Shown piece after piece: positions 25,363 to 35,209 of a DNA stretch of 64,000 nucleotides. The notes below the pieces were generated by a model. That model had not been told where the DNA came from. It worked only from the letters and a program-made list of their open reading frames with translations, and searched no databases. Both the position numbers and the translations under genes were made by a program. The first letter of the stretch is position 1; every line of letters starts with the position of its first letter. This stretch comes from Actinomycetales bacterium (GTDB lineage Bacteria; Actinomycetota; Actinomycetes; S36-B12), in contig WGLX01000037.1 of assembly GCA_016125355.1 (NCBI GenBank), positions 1 to 64,000 on the forward strand, given 5' to 3'.

Positions 25363-26844
25363 ATGTTCGAACACCCTGACGACCTCCTCGCGGACTGGCC
25401 GCCGCCGGTCCCGGAGGCCCCGGCGTGGCTCGACGACGAAGGGTTCGGGGACCTGCCGGAGTGGACCGACAGCGATGCCCTGGCTGAGGCGGTGACTCGT
25501 CCGGCTGGTGTGGATCAGCTGGCGAACCTGCTGCAGGTCGACCCGGCGGCGCTGTCGGCGGATGAGGCGGTGACGTTCGCTCAGCAGGTGGACCGGGTGG
25601 CGGCGTTCGTGGCCGGGTTCCAGGCAAGGGCGCGTGCCGACGTGCAGGCCCGCCTGGTCGCGCACTTCGAGACCGAGAGGGCCGAGCGAGCGGAGCAGGC
25701 GTCCGGGTTCGTGACGGCGGAGATGCTCGCCTCGGCCGAGCTCGCGGCCGCGCTGCGGCTGAGCCCGCGTGCGATGGATGTCCAGTTCGAGCATGCGGCG
25801 GACCTCGCGGGGCCGATGCGTCCCCTGCGCGACGCTCTTGAGGCGGGACTGGTCTCGGCGGGGCACGTGTCCGCGATCGCGCGGGAACTGACGCGTCTGC
25901 CGCTGGCTGGCGATAGGGACCGGGTCGCGGAGTACGCCGCGCAGTGCTCGCGGATCCTCGCGGTCGTGATCCCGTACGCCGAGTCCCATACCGCCCGGCA
26001 GGCCGCCGGCAAGACCAAGACCCTGGTCCTGGCGGTGGATTCGCGCGGCGCCGACGAGCGGCGTCGGGACGCGGCGGAGCGGGAGCACGGCGTCTGGCTG
26101 ACCCCGACCGAGAACGGCTCGTGCGAGATCACGGCCGTGCTGCCTCTGGCGCACGGGTTCGCGGTGATGGACGCCATCACCACCCTCGCCAAGGATCAGC
26201 GGTTCGAGACCGCCGACGGGTGCATCACGGCCGGGCAGCGGAAGGTCGCCGCGCTGGTGACGATGATGCTCGGCGACCCGGGCAGCGTCGCCACCCTCGA
26301 CGGTCCTGTGTCCGAGGCGAAGGTGCGGGCGTCCGTGAGCGTACTCGTCCCCCTCTCGACCCTCACCGGCACCGACCCCGCTGCCGCGGGCGGGTCGATC
26401 GGCGGGGAGCCGGTCACCGCGGACACCCTCCGCGACCTCCTCATCGATGCCGACCCGTCTTCAACGCTCCGCAAGCTGGTCACCGATGCCGCCGGCTGCA
26501 TCCTCGACGCCGGCCGCGCCCGCTATGCGATCTCGGACCTCCAGCGCCGCCTGATCAGCCTCCGGGACGGGACCTGCCGGTTCCCCGGCTGCATGAGACC
26601 CGCCGAGAACTGCGAGATCGACCACGCCACGGCCTACGCCAACGGCGGACGCACCGATCTCGACAACCTAGGACCGCTCTGCAAGCACCATCACCAGCTG
26701 AAAACCCACGGCGGCTGGCACATCACCACCAGCCGACGATCGGGTGCCTGCACCTGGCGATCCCCCCTCGGCCGCATCTACCACCACGAACCACCCGGAC
26801 GACCAGCCGGACTGACCGCCGTCACGCGTGCCGGGGGCCTTTGA
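25363..26844 (+). CDS. DUF222/HNH endonuclease-domain protein (13E12 family)
   Basis: A 493-residue protein of the actinobacterial 13E12/DUF222 family. An acidic N-terminus is followed by the helical DUF222 region (about residues 45-330) and a C-terminal HNH nuclease motif, CRFPGCMRPAENCEID followed by H-A-T-A-Y, NGGRTDLDNLGPLC and KHHH. The Cys pairs and His residues for zinc and catalysis are intact. The start at 25363 is set by the promoter just upstream; the open frame 23 codons further has no support. These proteins are often multicopy and are sometimes treated as mobile or selfish elements, but no flanking repeats or integrase are seen here. It overlaps the convergent hydrolase gene by 23 bp. 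Confidence 0.87.
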   Translation: MFEHPDDLLADWPPPVPEAPAWLDDEGFGDLPEWTDSDALAEAVTRPAGVDQLANLLQVDPAALSADEAVTFAQQVDRVAAFVAGFQARARADVQARLVAHFETERAERAEQASGFVTAEMLASAELAAALRLSPRAMDVQFEHAADLAGPMRPLRDALEAGLVSAGHVSAIARELTRLPLAGDRDRVAEYAAQCSRILAVVIPYAESHTARQAAGKTKTLVLAVDSRGADERRRDAAEREHGVWLTPTENGSCEITAVLPLAHGFAVMDAITTLAKDQRFETADGCITAGQRKVAALVTMMLGDPGSVATLDGPVSEAKVRASVSVLVPLSTLTGTDPAAAGGSIGGEPVTADTLRDLLIDADPSSTLRKLVTDAAGCILDAGRARYAISDLQRRLISLRDGTCRFPGCMRPAENCEIDHATAYANGGRTDLDNLGPLCKHHHQLKTHGGWHITTSRRSGACTWRSPLGRIYHHEPPGRPAGLTAVTRAGGL

Positions 26845-27628
26845 CCGTCTCCAGGAAGGCCAGCAGTGCCGAGGTGGCCAGGTCGGCCGCCTCCACGTTC
26901 ACCAGGTGCCCGGCACCCGCCACCGCCGCCAGCCGCGCATCAGACGGCGCCGCGACCATCCGGTCCTGCTCGGCACGCGAGCTGAGCGCGTCCTCCTCCC
27001 CCCACAGCACCAGCGTGGGGACGTCGGCGTCGGCGATGTCGGCGATCGAGTCCGGCCGGCCGGCCATCGCCCGCTGGTACCAGGCCACGCTGGCGGCATC
27101 CGCAGCACCGACCCAGCCGCGCACCCGCTCCACCACCTCCGGGCGTCGCTGACGGCTCGTGTCCCCCAGCAGGCCGGGCAGGACCGCCTCCTCGAGGATG
27201 GCCCGGGTCTGCTCGGGCGACTCGAGCACCCGCTGGGCGAGCCGCTCACGATTGGCGCGAGCCTCCTCGCTGTCGGCCGACGCCTTGGTGCCCCCGAGGA
27301 CGAGCCCGGCGACGAGGCTGGGGCGCCGCCGGATCAGGGCCATCGCGAGGTAGCCGCCCATCGAGACGCCGCCGACGACGGCGCGCTCCACGTCCCGGTC
27401 GTCAAGCTCGGCGAGGAGTGCGTCGGCGACCACGTCGAGATCCGGCGCGGCCGCGAGCAGCGGGGATGTCCCGAAGCCCGGAAGGTCGGGCACGAGCACC
27501 CGCCATCCGGCCTCGGCGGTGGCACGCATCTGCGGATCCCACATCCGGCCATCGCAGGGGAAGGCGTGCAGAAGCAGCAGCACGGGGCCGTCCCCGAGCT
27601 CCCGGACGTTCATCGCGGCTGCGCTCAC
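26822..27628 (-). CDS. Alpha/beta-hydrolase
   Basis: A 268-residue alpha/beta-hydrolase fold protein. The oxyanion strand LLLLHAFPCDGRMWD is followed by nucleophile elbow GGVSMGGY (GxSxG), acid in VLWGEEDALSS and catalytic His in GAGHLVNVEAA. The likely start is the GTG at 27628, which overlaps the stop of the upstream hydrolase gene as GTGA. An ATG at 27613 is the alternative. Such enzymes cleave esters, lactones or C-C bonds, and the substrate is not evident. It is translationally coupled to the gene before it, though the two hydrolases are not close paralogues. Confidence 0.8.
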   Translation of the reverse strand: MSAAAMNVRELGDGPVLLLLHAFPCDGRMWDPQMRATAEAGWRVLVPDLPGFGTSPLLAAAPDLDVVADALLAELDDRDVERAVVGGVSMGGYLAMALIRRRPSLVAGLVLGGTKASADSEEARANRERLAQRVLESPEQTRAILEEAVLPGLLGDTSRQRRPEVVERVRGWVGAADAASVAWYQRAMAGRPDSIADIADADVPTLVLWGEEDALSSRAEQDRMVAAPSDARLAAVAGAGHLVNVEAADLATSALLAFLETVKGPRHA

Positions 27629-28365
27629 AGATCCGACCACCTCTCCATGGGACCGTCCCAGTGCGTCGGCAGCGGTGCCCGCTCCGGCGCGATGACCCCC
27701 ACCACCTCGTTGAGCACGCGGGTCACCTGGCGTTCACCGACCCACAGGTGCTTGCCCTCGTCGATCCCGCGCACATCGGCATGGCGCACCACCGAGAACC
27801 GCTCGCGGGCCTGCTCGGGTACGAGGTAGTCGTCGAACTCGGGCACAAGGCAGACCACGGGCCGATCCGACGCGTCCCACGCCGCCAGCTCATCCATCGT
27901 GGTGAAGCGCAGCGGCGGTGCCAGCAGGATCACGCCGAGCACGGGGTCGACGTCGCCGTGCTTGAGGATCACGTCGGTGCCGAAGGACCAGCCCACCAGC
28001 CAGGGGTCGGGCAGGCCGCGCCGGACCACCTCGTCGATGGCTGCCCGGAGATCCAGCCCCTCCCCCTGCGCCGAGTCGAACGCACCGTCGCTGGTTCCGG
28101 CGGCACTCGACGTGCCGCGTGTGTTGAACCGCAGGACGGCGAAGTCCGCCAGCGCCGGCAGCCGCCAGGCCATCTTGCGGAAGACGTGGCTGTCCATCAT
28201 GCCGCCATGCGTGGGCAGCGGATGCACCGTGATGACCGTTGCCAGCGGGTCACTGCGCACCGGCAGCGCCAGTTCCGCCACGAGCGAGAGCCCATCGGAG
28301 GTCTGCAGGCGCAGGGCCTCCCGACGCGCCGGCAGCACGGAGTTTGCGACGATGCGACCGTTCAT
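27625..28365 (-). CDS. Alpha/beta-hydrolase (serine aminopeptidase S33/DLH-like)
   Basis: A 246-residue hydrolase with oxyanion segment ITVHPLPTHGGMMDSHVF, RFNTRGTSSAAG, nucleophile elbow VGWSFGTDV and catalytic His in EGKHLWVGER. It resembles the small alpha/beta hydrolases that actinomycetes keep next to the zinc-ribbon gene found immediately upstream here. It begins three bases after that gene's stop and ends overlapping the next hydrolase gene, so all three form a compact operon. The substrate is unknown. Confidence 0.78.
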   Translation of the reverse strand: MNGRIVANSVLPARREALRLQTSDGLSLVAELALPVRSDPLATVITVHPLPTHGGMMDSHVFRKMAWRLPALADFAVLRFNTRGTSSAAGTSDGAFDSAQGEGLDLRAAIDEVVRRGLPDPWLVGWSFGTDVILKHGDVDPVLGVILLAPPLRFTTMDELAAWDASDRPVVCLVPEFDDYLVPEQARERFSVVRHADVRGIDEGKHLWVGERQVTRVLNEVVGVIAPERAPLPTHWDGPMERWSDL

Positions 28366-28368
28366 GCG

Positions 28369-28662
28369 TCAGTACCTCCCGGTGCGCGGCCCGCGCCGGT
28401 CGCGTGCGGCCCAGCAGGGCGTATGCCAGTGCCGGCGGTGCTCCACGCCCTGCGGATCGTCGGACCGGAACGCCACCGTGTGCGGGGTCGCGGGCCGGAT
28501 CTCCTGGTCGCACCCCGGGCAGCGGTAGGCCTTGGTCGACGCCGAGCCGGTGACCTTCTGCACGACCCAGTCGCCGTCGGGATGGGACTCGACGGTGCGG
28601 CTGGAGTAACCGGGCCCAAGTGGCCGGACCTCCTCCTCGCGACGTCGGTTCTTGCGGCCCAT
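28369..28662 (-). CDS. Small zinc-ribbon protein, conserved in actinomycetes
   Basis: A 97-residue basic protein with a CPGCDQEIRP knuckle and a second metal half at HWHTPCW, plus R/K-rich ends. Proteins of this type are often labelled ATP/GTP-binding in Streptomyces genomes, but no P-loop is present, so the label is not supported. The C-x2-C...H-x-H-x3-C pattern suggests one bound zinc. It sits between the dehydrogenase gene (10 bp upstream) and the hydrolase pair, all on the minus strand. Confidence 0.7.
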   Translation of the reverse strand: MGRKNRRREEEVRPLGPGYSSRTVESHPDGDWVVQKVTGSASTKAYRCPGCDQEIRPATPHTVAFRSDDPQGVEHRRHWHTPCWAARDRRGPRTGRY

Positions 28663-28672
28663 CCGGGGGACC

Positions 28673-30439
28673 TCAGTTCACGTAGTCGCGGAAGCCGCGG
28701 CCGGTCTTGCGGCCCAGGTAGCCCGCCGTGACGAGGTGCTCGAGGCGAGGGGCCGGCGCGAACCCCGGCTCACGGAACTCGAGGTACAGCGTGCGCTGGA
28801 TCGCGTAGGAGACATCCAGCCCGACCACGTCCAGGAGCTCGAACGGCCCCATCGGGTAGCCGCAGCCCTTCTTCATGGCGAGGTCGATGTCGTTCGCCGA
28901 CGAGTAGTTCGCCTCGAGCATCCGCACGGCATCGTTGAGGTACGGGAAGAGCAAGGCGTTGACGATGAAGCCGGCGCGGTCGCCGCAGGTCACCGGGTGC
29001 TTGCCCAGGGCTCGGCAGACCGCGATGGCCGTGTCGACGACCTCGTCACTGGTCGACACGGTCCGCACGACCTCCACGAGCTTCATCACTGCAGCCGGGT
29101 TGAAGAAGTGCAGCCCGACGACATCCTGGGGGCGCTTGGTGACCACCGCGAGGTCGATGACCGGCAGGCTGGACGTCGTGGTGGCGAGGATCGCGCCGGG
29201 CTTGCAGGTGCGGTCCAGCTCGACGAAGAGGGCCTTCTTGACCTCCAGGTCCTCCACCACCGCCTCGACGACGAGGTCGGCATACGACAGCTCGCGCAGC
29301 GACGAGGTCCCCCGGACGCGCTCGAGTGCCGCGTCGCGCTCCTCCTGCGTCATCTTCTCCTTGCTCACCGCCTTGTCCAGCGATGCCTCGATGCGCGACA
29401 GCGCCTGCGCGGCCTTGTCCCCGCTGCGGGCCACCAGCACGACGTCCATGCCGGCCTTGGCGAACACCTCGGCGATGCCGGACGCCATGGTGCCGGAGCC
29501 GACGACCCCGACGGAGGCGATCTCCCGGGTCGGCCCGAGCTCGATGGCCTCCGTGTCAACAGCGTCGACGACCACCGGCGACCCGGGGGCCTCGTAGGTG
29601 TAGAAGCCCCGCCCGGTCTTGCGGCCCTTCAGGCCCGCGGTGACCAGCTGCTTGAGGATCGGCGACGGCGCATGAAGGCGATCACGGCCCTGCTTGTACA
29701 TGGTGTCGAGGATCTCGTAGGCCGTGTCGAGTCCGATGAGGTCGAGCAGCATGAGCGGTCCCATCGGGTAGCCGCAGCCCAGCCGCATCGCGTCGTCGAT
29801 GTCCTCGCGGCTGGCGTACTTCGACTCGAACATCGAGACGGCGTGGTTGAGGTACCCGAACAGCAGGGCATTCGCGATGAAGCCCGCGCGGTCGCCGATG
29901 ACGACCGGCTCCTTGCCGAGGGTCCGGGCGAAGGCGACGGCCTCGTCGACGATCTCCTGGGAGGTGACGACCGTGCGCACGATCTCCACGAAGGACAGCA
30001 CCGGCGCCGGGTTGAAGAAGTGGATGCCGACGACGTTGGCCGGGCGCCCCGTGGCGACCGCGATGTCCGTCACCGACAGGGAGGAGGTGTTCGTGGCGAG
30101 GATGGCGTGCGGGGGCGTGATGGCGTCGACCTCGGCGAAGATCGCCTTCTTCAGCTCGAGGCTCTCACTCACCGCCTCGATGACCAGGTCAGCGGAGGCG
30201 AGCGCGGGCATGTCGGTCGTGAACGTGATCCGGTCGAGAAGGGCGGACCGCTCCTGCTCGGTGAGCTTCGCGCGCTTGACGGCGCGGGCCGTGGAGGCCT
30301 CCAGCGTGCCGCGCCCGTGCTCCAGCGCCGCGGTGCTGTTCTCGATGGCGATGACGGAGTAGCCGTTTCGGGAGATCACCTCCGCGATGCCGGCACCCAT
30401 GGTGCCGAGGCCGATGACGCCGACCGTGGAGATGGCCAT
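28673..30439 (-). CDS. Tandem-fused 3-hydroxyacyl-CoA dehydrogenase
   Basis: Two complete NAD-dependent 3-hydroxyacyl-CoA dehydrogenase units in one 588-residue chain (about 1-294 and 307-588). Each has a Rossmann loop (GLGTMGAGIAE and GSGTMASGIAE), the SSL motif, catalytic HFFNP (H140 and H444) with Glu 12 residues later (E152 and E456), and a C-terminal helical domain. The second Rossmann loop has Ala where the first has the third Gly. GGAAGG precedes the ATG at 30439; a longer frame to 30505 lacks support. It oxidises 3-hydroxyacyl-CoA, possibly 3-hydroxybutyryl-CoA. It is divergent from the Vps62-like gene. Confidence 0.92.
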   Translation of the reverse strand: MAISTVGVIGLGTMGAGIAEVISRNGYSVIAIENSTAALEHGRGTLEASTARAVKRAKLTEQERSALLDRITFTTDMPALASADLVIEAVSESLELKKAIFAEVDAITPPHAILATNTSSLSVTDIAVATGRPANVVGIHFFNPAPVLSFVEIVRTVVTSQEIVDEAVAFARTLGKEPVVIGDRAGFIANALLFGYLNHAVSMFESKYASREDIDDAMRLGCGYPMGPLMLLDLIGLDTAYEILDTMYKQGRDRLHAPSPILKQLVTAGLKGRKTGRGFYTYEAPGSPVVVDAVDTEAIELGPTREIASVGVVGSGTMASGIAEVFAKAGMDVVLVARSGDKAAQALSRIEASLDKAVSKEKMTQEERDAALERVRGTSSLRELSYADLVVEAVVEDLEVKKALFVELDRTCKPGAILATTTSSLPVIDLAVVTKRPQDVVGLHFFNPAAVMKLVEVVRTVSTSDEVVDTAIAVCRALGKHPVTCGDRAGFIVNALLFPYLNDAVRMLEANYSSANDIDLAMKKGCGYPMGPFELLDVVGLDVSYAIQRTLYLEFREPGFAPAPRLEHLVTAGYLGRKTGRGFRDYVN

Positions 30440-30533
30440 GTCCACACCCTTCCGAACCGTCGCAGTTCCTGCGGTTGACCCTATCTGCGGACGTTCCCGC
30501 ATCACCGGGTGGCCGGGACTCCCAGACGGCAGA

Positions 30534-32459
30534 ATGCCGACGATGCCGACGATGCCGCGCCTGCGAATCCCACGCCCGCTGTGGCTGCTGGTCCTGCTGG
30601 CCGCCGCCTGGTTCGCGGCTGCCCCTGTGTCCGAAGCGGCCGTCGACCCCGCCCAGCAGCTGGCGGACCGGTATGCCCCGGTTGTCGTGGTTCGCGAGCA
30701 GGCATCCGCATGCGGTCCAGGCGAGCCCTACCGACCCGAGCCCGTGGAATCGATCCTGGGACAGCCCGACGTCACCCTCATCGGGCCTGCTGGGGAGCGC
30801 ATCCCGGCACCGACGGCGGCGCAGCTCGCGGGCAAGGGCGACGGCTGGTACCTGGACCTCCCGGCGAACCCGCTCTCCCCCGGCTGCGACTACGAGCGCT
30901 GGGCGGCCACCGCGACGGCCGACCTCACCCCCACGGTGTACGCACGCGTCGCCGCGGATCCGGACCATCCCGGTCAGCTCGCGCTGCAGTACTGGTTCTG
31001 GTGGGTCTACAACGACTGGAACGACAAGCATGAGGGCGACTGGGAGATGATCCAGCTGCTCTTCGATGCGAGCACGGCAGCCGACGCACTCGCGAAGACG
31101 CCGGTGAGCACCGCCTATGCCCAGCACGAGGGATCCGAGACGGCCTCCTGGGACGACCCGAAGCTGGTGAGGATCGGCGACCACCCGGTCGTGTACCCGG
31201 GCCAGGGGTCGCACGCGGCCTACTACACGCAATCGCGCTGGTTCGGGAAGAGCGCCGCCGCGGGCTTCGGGTGCGACAACACCGCCGCCCCCGGAGCACG
31301 GGTCGATCCCGCGGTGGTCCTGATCCCCGAGAAGCCGAGCGGGCCGTTCGGATGGCTCGACTTCACCGGACGCTGGGGCCAGAAGGCGCCCTCGTTCAAC
31401 AACGGCCCGACGGGACCCAACACCAAGACGCAGTGGGCGCACCCCGTCACCTGGCAGCTTGACGAGGGCCGCCCCGCCGCCGTCGCCCTCCCCGTGGTCG
31501 GCGGTCCGGCCGTCGACTCCTTCTGCAACCTGGCGGAGAACGCCTCCCTGCTGTTCATCGCCCTGCTCGACCAGCCGATCCTGGTCGTGCTGGTCCTCCT
31601 GCTCGCCACTGGGCTGACCGTGCTCCTCGTCCGGGGTACCCGGTGGCGCACCCGGGGGGACACCACCCCCGACCGCGAGCGACGGGCGGGCCAGGTCGTC
31701 ACGTCGTCGTTCGTCCTGCTTCTCCGCCACCTCGACCGCCTCTGGCCGATCCTGCTCGTCGTGGCCCTCACGACCGCGGGAGGCCTGGCCGTGCAGCAGT
31801 TCGCGCTCCGCCGCCGGCCGACCGGCGATCCGACCGACGTCTTCGGCCTCGCCGCGCACCCGGTGTGGCTTGTGGTGGCCCTGCTCGTGCCCCTCGTCGT
31901 GGCCCCGCTGGTCGCCTGGGCGATGGCGGCCACGAGCGCGGTGATGGAGGGGGTCGCGCACAAGCACCGCATCTCGGGATGGTCCGCCCTTGCGCTGGCC
32001 GTGCGTCATCCGGCGGCGGCGATCGTCCAGATGCTCCTGCTGGGGGCATCAGCGGTGCTGATCTCGTCCCTGTGGCTGCTCCCCCTGGCACTGCTCGTGA
32101 TCGCGGTGTGGTCGGTGACCATGCCGGCCGCGGTCATCGAGGACCTCGGGGTGCGCGCCGCCTTCGGTCGCAGTCGTCGCATCACGCGGGGCCGCCGGTG
32201 GCGGTCGGTCGCCCTGAGCACCCTGCTGGTGTGGGTCGGCTTCACCGCGCCGAACCTGGTCGGCGGCTTGCTTCTCCTCATCACCGGCTGGCCGTTCTGG
32301 GTCACCAACCTGGTGGCCATCCTCGCCGGCGCGGTCCTGATCCCGTTCTCCGCGATCGGCCTGACCCTGCAGTTCTACGACTTCCGGCACGAGTGGGCGG
32401 AGGCATCCGATCAGAACAGCCGGGACTCCGGGTCGTCGACCCCGCGCAGCGCGTCGTAG
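30534..32459 (+). CDS. Membrane protein with Vps62-like extracytoplasmic domain
   Basis: About 641 residues from the first of three clustered ATGs (30534, 30543, 30552); the exact start is uncertain. A signal/anchor helix ([14 protein letters not shown]) precedes an outside domain of about 330 residues with the Vps62/DUF946 hallmarks [44 protein letters not shown] and WFG. One transmembrane helix follows at about residue 350, then a basic stretch and four or five more helices in the last 250 residues. The fusion of this domain to a multi-pass tail looks unusual to me. Function is unknown. The 3' end overlaps nucS by 49 bp tail-to-tail. Confidence 0.68.
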   Translation: MPTMPTMPRLRIPRPLWLLVLLAAAWFAAAPVSEAAVDPAQQLADRYAPVVVVREQASACGPGEPYRPEPVESILGQPDVTLIGPAGERIPAPTAAQLAGKGDGWYLDLPANPLSPGCDYERWAATATADLTPTVYARVAADPDHPGQLALQYWFWWVYNDWNDKHEGDWEMIQLLFDASTAADALAKTPVSTAYAQHEGSETASWDDPKLVRIGDHPVVYPGQGSHAAYYTQSRWFGKSAAAGFGCDNTAAPGARVDPAVVLIPEKPSGPFGWLDFTGRWGQKAPSFNNGPTGPNTKTQWAHPVTWQLDEGRPAAVALPVVGGPAVDSFCNLAENASLLFIALLDQPILVVLVLLLATGLTVLLVRGTRWRTRGDTTPDRERRAGQVVTSSFVLLLRHLDRLWPILLVVALTTAGGLAVQQFALRRRPTGDPTDVFGLAAHPVWLVVALLVPLVVAPLVAWAMAATSAVMEGVAHKHRISGWSALALAVRHPAAAIVQMLLLGASAVLISSLWLLPLALLVIAVWSVTMPAAVIEDLGVRAAFGRSRRITRGRRWRSVALSTLLVWVGFTAPNLVGGLLLLITGWPFWVTNLVAILAGAVLIPFSAIGLTLQFYDFRHEWAEASDQNSRDSGSSTPRSAS

Positions 32460-33091
32460 TCGAGGACGACGCACTCGATGCCGCGATCCTCGGCGAGCAC
32501 CCGGGCCTGCGGCTTGATCTCCTGGGCCGCGAAGATGCCGCGCACGGGCGCCAGCAGGGGATCCCGGTTCAGCAGCTCGAGGTACCGGGTCAGCTGCTCG
32601 ACCCCGTCGATCTCGCCGCGCCGCTTGATCTCGACGGCCACGGCCAGCCCGTCCGCGTCACGGCACATCAGGTCCACGGGCCCGATCGCGGTCGGGAACT
32701 CGCGTCGAACCAGCCGCCAGCCGGCCCCGAGGACCTCCACCTGCTCGGCCAGCAGCTTCTGCAGGTGCGCCTCGACACCGTCCTTCATGAGGCCGGGATC
32801 CACTCCGAGGTCGTGGTCGGAGTCGTGGAGCACCTCGTGGACGGTGATCTGCAGCTGCTCGCCGGCCCTGTTCTCCACGACCCAGGCCTGCTGGATGCCC
32901 TCCTCGTCGGGCTCGCTGATCCGCGTGGTGCACGGGGGGCTCATCCAGTTCAGGGGCTTGTATGACCCCCCGTCCGAGTGGATGAGCACGGACCCGTCCG
33001 CCTTCACCATGATCACACGGGTCGCCTCGGGCAGGTGCGCCGTGAGCCGTCCGACATAGTCCACGCGGCAGCGCGCCACCAGAATCCGCAC
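32411..33091 (-). CDS. nucS: Mismatch-specific endonuclease NucS/EndoMS
   Basis: Cuts both strands at G-T, G-G and T-T mismatches and replaces MutSL in most actinobacteria. The GTG start at 33091 ([21 protein letters not shown]) gives 226 residues, the size of Rv1321. An open frame extending far upstream is not real. The N-terminal domain holds [10 protein letters not shown]. The C-terminal nuclease domain has GPVDLMCRD and [22 protein letters not shown], with Asp, Glu and Lys as catalytic residues. The acidic tail ending DPESRLF resembles the short C-terminal clamp-binding motif described for the family. The gene stands alone on the minus strand, divergent from the ABC exporter. Confidence 0.93.
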   Translation of the reverse strand: MRILVARCRVDYVGRLTAHLPEATRVIMVKADGSVLIHSDGGSYKPLNWMSPPCTTRISEPDEEGIQQAWVVENRAGEQLQITVHEVLHDSDHDLGVDPGLMKDGVEAHLQKLLAEQVEVLGAGWRLVRREFPTAIGPVDLMCRDADGLAVAVEIKRRGEIDGVEQLTRYLELLNRDPLLAPVRGIFAAQEIKPQARVLAEDRGIECVVLDYDALRGVDDPESRLF

Positions 33092-33142
33092 GCAGTCAGC
33101 GTATCCGTGCCGTGGACCGGGCGACTGTGCCAGCATGCAGGC

Positions 33143-34020
<878 letters not shown>

Positions 34021-34024
<4 letters not shown>

Positions 34025-34839
34025 GCGCTCCGACCCTGTCCCTCCCCACGACGGTCGCCATCGGACGCCGCCGGGTCTCCGTCGAGCTCAAGCAGTTCTT
34101 CCGCGACCGGCAGTCGGCCCTGTGGAATTTCGCGTTCCCCGTGATCCTCATGGTGATCTTCGGCTCCGTCTTCGGCGGCCAGTCCGTCGCCCCGGACATC
34201 ACCTTCGCCCGCTACTTCGTGGCCGGCATGATCGCGTCCGGCGTCTTCTACACGGCGTTCCAGAACCTCGCGATCGCCATCCCCCTCGAACGCGAGGACG
34301 GCACGCTCAAGCGGCTCCAGGGCACTCCCATGCCCACGCCCTCCTACTTCATGGGAAAGATCGGCACGGTCGTCATCGCCTACATCGCCCAGGTGACCCT
34401 GCTCGTGCTGGTGGGCGCGCTGTTCTACGGCGTCAAGGTGCCGACCACGGCGACGCAGTGGTTCACCTTCGTCTGGGCGAGCATCCTGGGCCTGACCGCA
34501 TGCACCCTCCTCGGCATCGCGTTCTCCGTCGTGCCGCGCACCGGCCGGGGCGCCCCGGCGATCGTCTCCCCCATCGTCCTCGTGCTGCAGTTCACGTCCG
34601 GCGTCTTCTTCGTCTTCACCCAGCTCCCCCACTGGATGCAGGTCTTCGCCTCGTTCTTCCCGCTCAAATGGCTGGCGCAGGCGATGAGGAGCGTCTTCCT
34701 CCCGGAGGCCGCCGCCGTCATGGAGCCGGCCGGGTCGTGGGAGCTCGGCATGTGCGCCTTCATGCTGGCCCTGTGGAGCATCATCGGCCTCGTGCTGGCC
34801 ATCGTCTTCTTCCGATGGGCCCCCCGCGGCACCAACTGA
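34021..34839 (+). CDS. ABC-2 type transporter permease
   Basis: A 272-residue membrane protein with six predicted helices of the ABC2_membrane family. The N-terminus is cytoplasmic with [19 protein letters not shown], and the conserved cytoplasmic loop [20 protein letters not shown] lies after helix 2. Coupled by the ATGA overlap to the ATPase gene, it forms a half-size exporter that probably works as a dimer with two ATPases. The substrate cannot be deduced. Confidence 0.9.
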
Positions 34840-34882
34840 GATCCGGCTGGCGCTTTCGGCCTCGAGGACGCACCATGGGCAG

Positions 34883-35203
34883 GTGCCAGCCTGGGGCTCC
34901 TTCTCCTTCGCCTACGGACCGATCGTCGCGCTGATCCTCGTGGGCGCCCTCGCCGCATTCCTCCGGTGGGCGTTCCGGCGCGGCTCCTCGGTCGTGGCCG
35001 CCCCCGCGAAGCCCGGTACGGCCGACGAGTACGGGCTGCTCGTCGCCATCGCCTCACCCCCGACCTACATCGAGGGCGAGGTCACCCGCCGTCGGCTGGA
35101 GGACGGCGGCATCCGCGCCACCCTGGCATCCACCCTGGATGGCCCCCGCATCATGGTCTGGCCAGGCGACGAAGCACGCGCCCGCGCCCTGCTCACCCGC
35201 TAG
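34883..35203 (+). CDS. Small membrane-anchored DUF2007-like protein
   Basis: A 106-residue protein with one N-terminal transmembrane helix (about residues 10-31, FAYGPIVALILVGALAAFLR), a short linker and a C-terminal ferredoxin-like domain. The segment EYGLLVAIASPPTYIEGEVT resembles the DUF2007 putative signal-transducing family. The GTG start has a CACCAT box six bases upstream and no real Shine-Dalgarno. It is convergent with murA, six bases apart. The function is unknown. Confidence 0.6.
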   Translation: MPAWGSFSFAYGPIVALILVGALAAFLRWAFRRGSSVVAAPAKPGTADEYGLLVAIASPPTYIEGEVTRRRLEDGGIRATLASTLDGPRIMVWPGDEARARALLTR

Positions 35204-35209
35204 CGGGGC

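Noticed and set aside
25363-26844. DUF222/HNH gene as part of a mobile element
   Set aside because: No integrase, terminal repeats or target duplication is visible around it.
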